A stretch of DNA of 64,000 bases from positions 62,001 through 126,000 of the forward strand of contig CANTUQ010000036.1 of NCBI GenBank assembly GCA_947683425.1, read 5' to 3'. Positions within the stretch are counted from its first letter, which is position 1, and every line of letters starts with the position of its first letter. The notes under the pieces were generated by a model. It searched no databases. It was not told the origin of the DNA and saw only the letters and a list, made by a program, of their open reading frames with translations. Positions 58,591 to 64,000 of the stretch are shown here, piece by piece. This stretch comes from Excoecaria cochinchinensis. Taxonomy: Eukaryota; Streptophyta; Magnoliopsida; Malpighiales; Euphorbiaceae. A program made the position numbers and the translations under genes.

Positions 58591-58777
58591 TCCGGTTACC
58601 CACTTCCTTAGGATAATACAATCCTCTTAACGTCTGAAATATGTTAATTATATGTTTTATCAATGTTCTTAGCTTGTATTATAAATTGTTAGGTTCAAGA
58701 TATTTACCTATTATCTATGCAAGTAAATGTTTCAAAAATGTACTTAGGAGAAGTATGTTGAGTGTTAGGTGCTAAAA

Positions 58778-60116
58778 TGGCTAACTCCACAAGTGCACGG
58801 TTAATCGCTCATAGTACATAAGATGTTGATCCCACAGAGAAAGTAGATTAAATACTATTGACTATTACTACTTGATTTTATTTTGTTTACAATGTTCAAT
58901 AATTTGTAAGTTAATTCTATACTACTCGTGTCATACAAATTAATTAAATCTATTTAAAAATGATCAAAGAAGACAATGTAGATGATGAAGAACTAATAAT
59001 TATGAAACTTGATTCCATCTTTTAATTATAATTATAATCTTATTAGCAAGCTAAGTTGGAATAAAATTCTAATTCACTCTCTCGACATGAACTAGAGTGC
59101 CTAAAAGATGCAATTATAATACTAATCATTAACTCTCATTAATTAACTAGTTAATTTTAATTACATATTCTAAGATTAATCACCAACCTATAGCAATTAT
59201 CTTGACATACTAATCTCTCAAGCTATACCTTGATAATTAATTTCTATTAGATGTAAGATAAAGTGAACCTCTCAATTCTACCTTAACTTATAATGATCAT
59301 GCAATAATACTAATAGACAATTCTGCATTAAAAGACTAATAACATAAATGGAAGTAGAAAATAACAATAATATCATTCAGTATCCTTAAATAACATTCAT
59401 TTAATTACAGAGAAGAAAGTAATAGATAAGAGTAAGTAGAAAGAAATCTCTCAACCCTTTTCCCAAACCGTTATAAGAAATTTTCTTCTCCTGGGTCTTC
59501 TTCTTCAAAACATAAAATCTAACTTAGAACTTTAACTACAGAAATTTATTCTCTTATACTTATAGAAAATTAATTAGTAAAAATTCCATCATCTTTAAAA
59601 TTACAGTTAAAATTAATATTTATAATATTCTAAAGGTCATGTCCTTTGATAAGCTTCTTTAAAGAATTGCACAAGTTAGTGAGAAGTCCTAATTATTGAA
59701 GTGACTTTTCAAAATAAACTGTCCAACGGCTCTTTTTGTTGTGCTCATGATAGAACACGGACTTTCCTTGCTTGCTCTCCTCTTCTCTCTAGCTTTGTTC
59801 TTCTGGTGACCGACTCGTGATTCTCTGTCCAAGTCATGCTCTGGAAATCGAGTCGTGCACTGCTGTTTGAGTCATGCTATGCTTCACGAGTCGTGCTCCT
59901 TTGGATAAGTCTGGCACTTCTATTTCATCTCTTCACGAGTCGTGTATTTCTTCACGACTCGTGCACTACTTCTTCCTTTTTCACCCAAATTACCTATAAT
60001 GCAAATAAACACATAAACTAAACCAAAACACATGAAATATAAAGATATTTACATACTTAACCTCCAAAACTTACAGAAAATATGCACTAAATAATATACC
60101 AATTAAGCATCTATCA
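58778..60116 (-). repeat. 3' LTR of Athila-like element M
   Basis: Minus strand TGATAGATGCTTAATTGG (from 60116) to CCACAAGTG-complement ending at TGGCTAAC (58778), so it has TG...CA ends and about 1.34 kb. Next to it lies a purine-rich minus-strand tract (AAGTGTCAGGGGATT). It includes GATCCCACAG near the end, a phrase often seen in plant retrotransposon ends, and CACGAGTCGTG palindromes at 59870-59970. No genes; the 61-codon ORF at 59836-60021 overlaps the palindromes. Confidence 0.65.
59805..59975 (-). repeat. CACGAGTCGTG palindromes in LTR M
   Basis: Four to six copies of TTCACGAGTCGTG / CGACTCGTGA variants. The same core as in chromovirus LTRs A, P, G and K, although this LTR belongs to a different lineage. 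Confidence 0.7.
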
Positions 60117-61122
60117 AATCCCCTGACACTTAATCCTTACCTGCCCTCAAGCAAGAGAAAAGAATAAGAAAATTTAATGCCAAAATGCACTAAGTAAACT
60201 TTATTACACTGCATTGTTCATTATGCATATGTGATAGGATTGAAAAGAAAGCAAAGACCTTAAAGACTCAAAATGCCAGTGAATCAATTCCTAGAGCATG
60301 TATTCTACATTTAACAAGTCACCTAAGTTTACTAATTCCAAAATCAAGAATATAGAGTCTCAAAACTAAACATGCTTGAAAGAGAGGATATTGATCATAA
60401 ATTTTAAAATTCTAAGGTTGCCTGTTGCCTAAATAGGACAATTTGTAAGCATACATACCCTTAATCCAATCTCATGGCATTTTTAGACTTTATCCCATGA
60501 ATTTAAAATAGCAAGAGAATGTAGTATTGGGTGCGTTTTATGCTCCATCCCATACTTTATTTCAATTTTGGATATTCATCTTGCTTTGTTTCCTTTCTTC
60601 CTCTTTTTGGTCTTTTTTTGCTTTTGTTTTTTTTTTTTGAGTCCTCATCCATTATTGAAAGGTCATAAGAGTAAGTATTATGGCTATAGTTTCCATTAGG
60701 CAAAATCTTAAACTAAATGAGCAATTCCTAACCTTAAAGCATAGTTAGTAAAGAGACTAAATAATCTAAGATATTGAAAGAAGTAAAAGGAGATAACTTG
60801 AAAAATATAAAACACATACTCAAAACTTTGAAAGACTAATAGAATGAATATAAAAGGTAAATGACTTAACATAATAACCTATATTATATACAAAGTGAAC
60901 AATGCTTTATAATAAAACTCACTAAAAAAAACTAGTTGAAAAACGAATACACACAAACACACATGCAATTAACATATAAAACACATATAAAAACTCATAA
61001 AACACAAACAAACATGCAAACATGCTCCCCCACACTTAGAACAAATATTATCCTCAATGTGAAGAAATTAAATGAAAAGAAAAAGATGAAAGAAAAACAA
61101 ATATAGAAAACTCCCCTGATAA
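60117..61122 (-). other. 3' untranslated region of element M
   Basis: AT-rich, no gene. On the minus strand it contains CTTGAGGGCAGGTAAGG next to the LTR and TTCTAAGTGTGGGGGAGCAT near ORF1 (61020-61045), the same two landmarks that frame the 3' untranslated region of element N. Confidence 0.5.
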
Positions 61123-62316
61123 TCATGGTGTAGGTGGAGGAGAGGATACCATATATCCAGGCTGTAGAATGAAAGTGTCAACCTTATACTCTAGCCTGCG
61201 TTGACGGCTAGCCAAATTATGATTGACTTGCTCCAAGGAAGATAGTTGATTTTGAATGGTGGACTGGTGCCGCAAGATTTGTTCTAGCATGGATGGTATG
61301 TTATGGGTAGAAGACCCAAGAACAGGAGGCACTGCAACCATAGTAGGAACATTAATCATGTCATCATCACTAGCTTCCTGCTCCTCTGGCATATCCTCAT
61401 CCGTACTGCTCTCATTAGCAACCTCTTGCGGAGTAGAAGATCCTTCCAACAAGATCTTGAATGGTGTGGAATGGCCTGAAATGCATTATTAACAACCTCA
61501 CCACGAACAAAAAGATGTTTAGTAAAATACACATAAGGAAGGACGCGAGCATAAGTACGAAGATCAATATCACAACCCCTAGCAATAACAGATCTAACAT
61601 GCCCATGTGTGAGGGAAGCATCATGATGACCAACACACTGCAATAATTGATTAAAGATCTAATATGACCAACAAATTGATTTTTTATTATGCACACACCA
61701 CATCAAGAAAAGCTCTTGAGAAGATACTCTATTAAACTCAGGTTTGTTAAAAACCAATAAAGTAAGAATTTTATGCAAAATCCAATACTTTAAATCTTTG
61801 ATAAACATGGACTTAGCCTCCCTAGACCTAAATGGTGTTGTCAAACCAGTGAGAAAAGTCCAAAATTCATTGGGACAAAAGACTTAGGAGGATCACACAA
61901 TCTAGATTGTTTAAAACCAAAAAATCTATGCATCATGAAATATGTGAGAGTATTATCCTTACCATCTAAACGAAAGTCCAAAAGCCTAGAGTTTTCCTCA
62001 TCAGTTTTCAAATTGGTATAAAACTCTAACACTAAGTCATGATAAAAATGCTCATGCATATTAATAAATCTCAGCAAACCACATTGTGATAACATTTCAT
62101 TAACAGAGTCTAACATACCAACTTGCTTAAGAAGGGAAACTGAAAAAATACTTACATTGAAGGATGCCTCAATCCTTAAGAGCAAGAAAATGATTAACTT
62201 CATCTACAGAGGAAATGGGGAAGCTGGCACCAAATGTTGATGAGAGGTCTCCTTGTTCTTCCTCCTATCGCGCTCGATGGTCTCGTGAAGAGGATGGGTT
62301 CTTAGTTCTTACCATT
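61123..62316 (-). pseudogene. Athila-like ORF1 protein of element M, frameshifted
   Basis: Probable start MVRTKNPSSSRDHRAR at 62316, with a TAG soon after, then shifting frames to TGA at 61123. Recognisable parts: MLSQCGLLRFINMHEHFYHD then LVLEFYTNLKTDEENSRLLD and FRLDGKDNTLTYFMMHRFFG (61841-62203), which is the N-terminal conserved part of the Athila ORF1/plant transposon protein family; KDLKYWILHKILTL and HGHVRSVIARGCDIDLRTYA in the middle; an acidic Ser/Glu/Asp linker (STDEDMPEEQEASDDD); a Gln/Leu coiled-coil-like stretch; and a PPPTP tail. Element N has the same tail design. Function in the element is not settled. No gag knuckle or pol is present downstream. Confidence 0.62.
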
Positions 62317-62972
62317 GTGCATTAAAGAAGATATTGAAGAGAAACAGTAATGCAGAACCGAAGAGAAAGGAACAATTTCTAAATGCATGAAAGAAGACTC
62401 ATGAAAGATGAAGAATGAAAGAAAATGAAGAGACGAAGGAGAAGCGGTCAACTCGTGATGTCTAAACGTGATGAAGGAGAGAATAAAAATAAGAGGGAAC
62501 AGTCAAAACGACAATTGAAGCCTTGGGTCACGACGTTTCATAGAATTATGGTTTCGAAAAATACTTCCTTGTTTTGCTTTTCCGTTTGTGTTTTTTCCTC
62601 TTTTTTCCTTCTTAACTTAAATTAAATTAAATTGAGGTACACACTAGGAAGAAAAATAATCAAATTAGTAGATAAATAAAAAGAAAATAAAATAAATTAG
62701 AAAAAATATGTACAGTGGATTGGACTCGGACAAGCTTCACAACTCGGTCTAACCTTCAGCATTCAAGCATAAGTCGGACAGAACTGTACAACTCGTGAAA
62801 AATAACACTTGCCAGATCACTTGTGAATACCCTCACAAATCGGATGGAACTCGTGAAGCAGCTTCGTTTAGGTCACTCGCGAAGAATAACATGAGTCGGG
62901 TGAGACTCGTGATAAACCCTGAACTTGGTTAAGGCTTCAATTTTGGCTCATTCTATCGTGATCGCTGATCGG
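62317..62972 (-). other. Leader region of element M
   Basis: Between ORF1 and the probable 5' LTR. Contains degenerate ACTCGTGA / CACAACTCGG phrases (62440-62480, 62720-62930) related to the palindromes of other LTRs. No primer binding site could be recognised. Confidence 0.4.
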
Positions 62973-64000
62973 TGTTCAGCAAGTGTACTGAATCGACAAG
63001 TAATAAAGTGGGGTATAGTTAGGACCCCAAGTTATCGTACCCAAGGGAAAAAGGACCGTCACGTTAAATATATATAGAAGAGTGAATATGACATGTCCCT
63101 GGTTTGTTTGGTGGAGAAAACTAAGCTAAGCAAGAAAATAAATTAATAATTAAATATAAAATTGTTCATCAAGAAATTACTCAAGGATGAAATTAAATGC
63201 TTAGGAAATTCTATCCTCATAAATGTAATTGAAATTTGGTAAAACAATATAAACATGAAATTCTGGACAACCCAACTAAACCCAAGCGTCCAATTCCGGA
63301 GCAAGCTACTCTAATTGCATAACGTCCCATTTCGGAGCAAGCCACACAACTAGCCTAAGTGCGGGTCTAAAGTCCTAGATTCGGTTTCCCATTCCGGAGC
63401 CAAACAACCCAAAACCCATCTATTCCTCACACCCCACTCTAGTCTTAAACCATAAAATCCTGCACTTTTAGATTCCCATTCCGGAGCAGTCCAAAAGACA
63501 CAGCAAGAATGATAAAAACTGAGTATAAATAAATTATAACACAAATTAGATTTGAAATCAATCATCATTCTGGACTAAATCATGATCAAACCTAATAATC
63601 ATTATAATTTCAGAAAATATAACAAGAGAAATAAAAGAAACCATGAAAATATTTATTAAATCCAAATATCCAAATACAAAATATGATTCAAGAACTCCTA
63701 AGCATGAATAACTACTCCAACATCAAGAATATAAATATAAAATATTAAAAATTAAAGTTTAGAATACACCCTTGAAGAAAGAGAAAATAAATCTTGAAGC
63801 TCTTGTTCATCCCCTTTGGAATCTCCTTGAATCCCCAAAAATATAAATTTAAACAAAAACTAATCTAAATTGATTAAGAACAAAATTGCAATTTAAAATT
63901 AAATCTATCTAAAACAGAATTTTAAAATGAAAATTAAAACCTAAAATAAAAAATAAAAGGTTGCTGGAAAAGTAAGAAAAAATAAAAATCTAAATCTCCT
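62973..64000 (-). repeat. Probable 5' LTR end of element M or a neighbouring Athila-like LTR, partial
   Basis: Begins TGTTCAGCAAGTGTACTG, which on the minus strand is a CAGTACACTTGCTGAACA end like those of Athila-type LTRs. Four CATTYCGGAGCAAGCC-type phrases occur at 63290-63490. It does not match the LTR at 58778-60116 beyond general layout, so either the two ends of M differ or a different element begins here. Runs out of the window; no gene. Confidence 0.4.

Larger units (their letters stand above)
54172..58777 (+). repeat. LTR J, chromovirus-type, split by solo LTR K
   Basis: Starts TGTAACAACCCAAAATAT at 54172; resumes after K at 57133 and is cut off at 58777 by element M. It contains CCACACAGTGGTCAG-type inverted repeats (57630-57860) and a GTACCTACAGGTAC-type tandem repeat (58440-58590). 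No 3' end, PBS or gag is seen, so truncation by M is likely. Sequence between clusters is AT-rich and without genes. Confidence 0.65.

Overview
This window reads as repeat-packed heterochromatin of a flowering plant, most likely a eudicot. No intact host gene, tRNA, rRNA or CRISPR array is visible. Almost every base can be assigned to an LTR retrotransposon or to a DNA transposon lying inside one. The evidence is plant Ty3/gypsy gag-pol coding (chromovirus and Tat/Ogre types), Athila-like ORF1 remnants, TG...CA LTRs ending in GTGTTACA, an initiator-tRNA-Met-type primer site, 5-bp target-site duplications and a CACTA element. The species cannot be named from sequence alone.

Layout. 1-2436 is a minus-strand LTR (P) inserted in an Athila-like element N (ORF1 2437-3144; 3' LTR from 4797 to about 10385). 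N's LTR is split by a CACTA element (5254-9363, TSD TAC). 10386-11395 is unassigned. 11396-34270 is chromovirus A (5' LTR, PBS, gag, pol, 3' LTR). Its pol is split by Tat/Ogre-like element B (16123-29818, TSD CTTAC, coding on the minus strand), and B's left LTR is split by solo LTR C (16253-18646, TSD GTGTC/GTTTC). 34271-38900 is a second, heavily decayed chromovirus D on the plus strand. It meets chromovirus E (minus strand, 38905-48745) tail to tail. E is split by solo LTR H (40339-46658), which is itself split by solo LTR F (40417-44345, TSD TGATG). 48777-52324 is solo LTR G (TSD ATAAA). 52325-54171 is a decayed AT-rich LTR remnant. 54172-58777 is LTR J, split by solo LTR K (54568-57127, TSD TGTTC). 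58778-64000 is a second Athila-like element M on the minus strand, running out of the window.

How the parts work together. These are selfish elements: gag makes the particle; protease, reverse transcriptase, RNase H and integrase copy and insert the element; LTRs carry promoter and polyadenylation signals. Every coding region seen here is broken. In A and B many stops are explained by C-to-T (or G-to-A) change, chiefly CAG to TAG, as expected from long-term cytosine methylation.

The most interesting signal is inside the LTRs. LTRs P, A, C, F, G and K (and remnants D and Q in part) differ greatly in sequence but share a modular plan: a GTAAGT...AG intron-like segment of about 104-117 nt, a cluster of CG-rich palindromes 1.1-1.6 kb from the 3' end, a short conserved core (GGCATGCCTAATAGAG; GATCAGGTCC; repeated CCCGTAAGGTAC), and, about 390-475 nt before the LTR end, a run of up to three stem-loops whose arms change together between families. 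That conserved RNA-like module is the best candidate for an undescribed system here.
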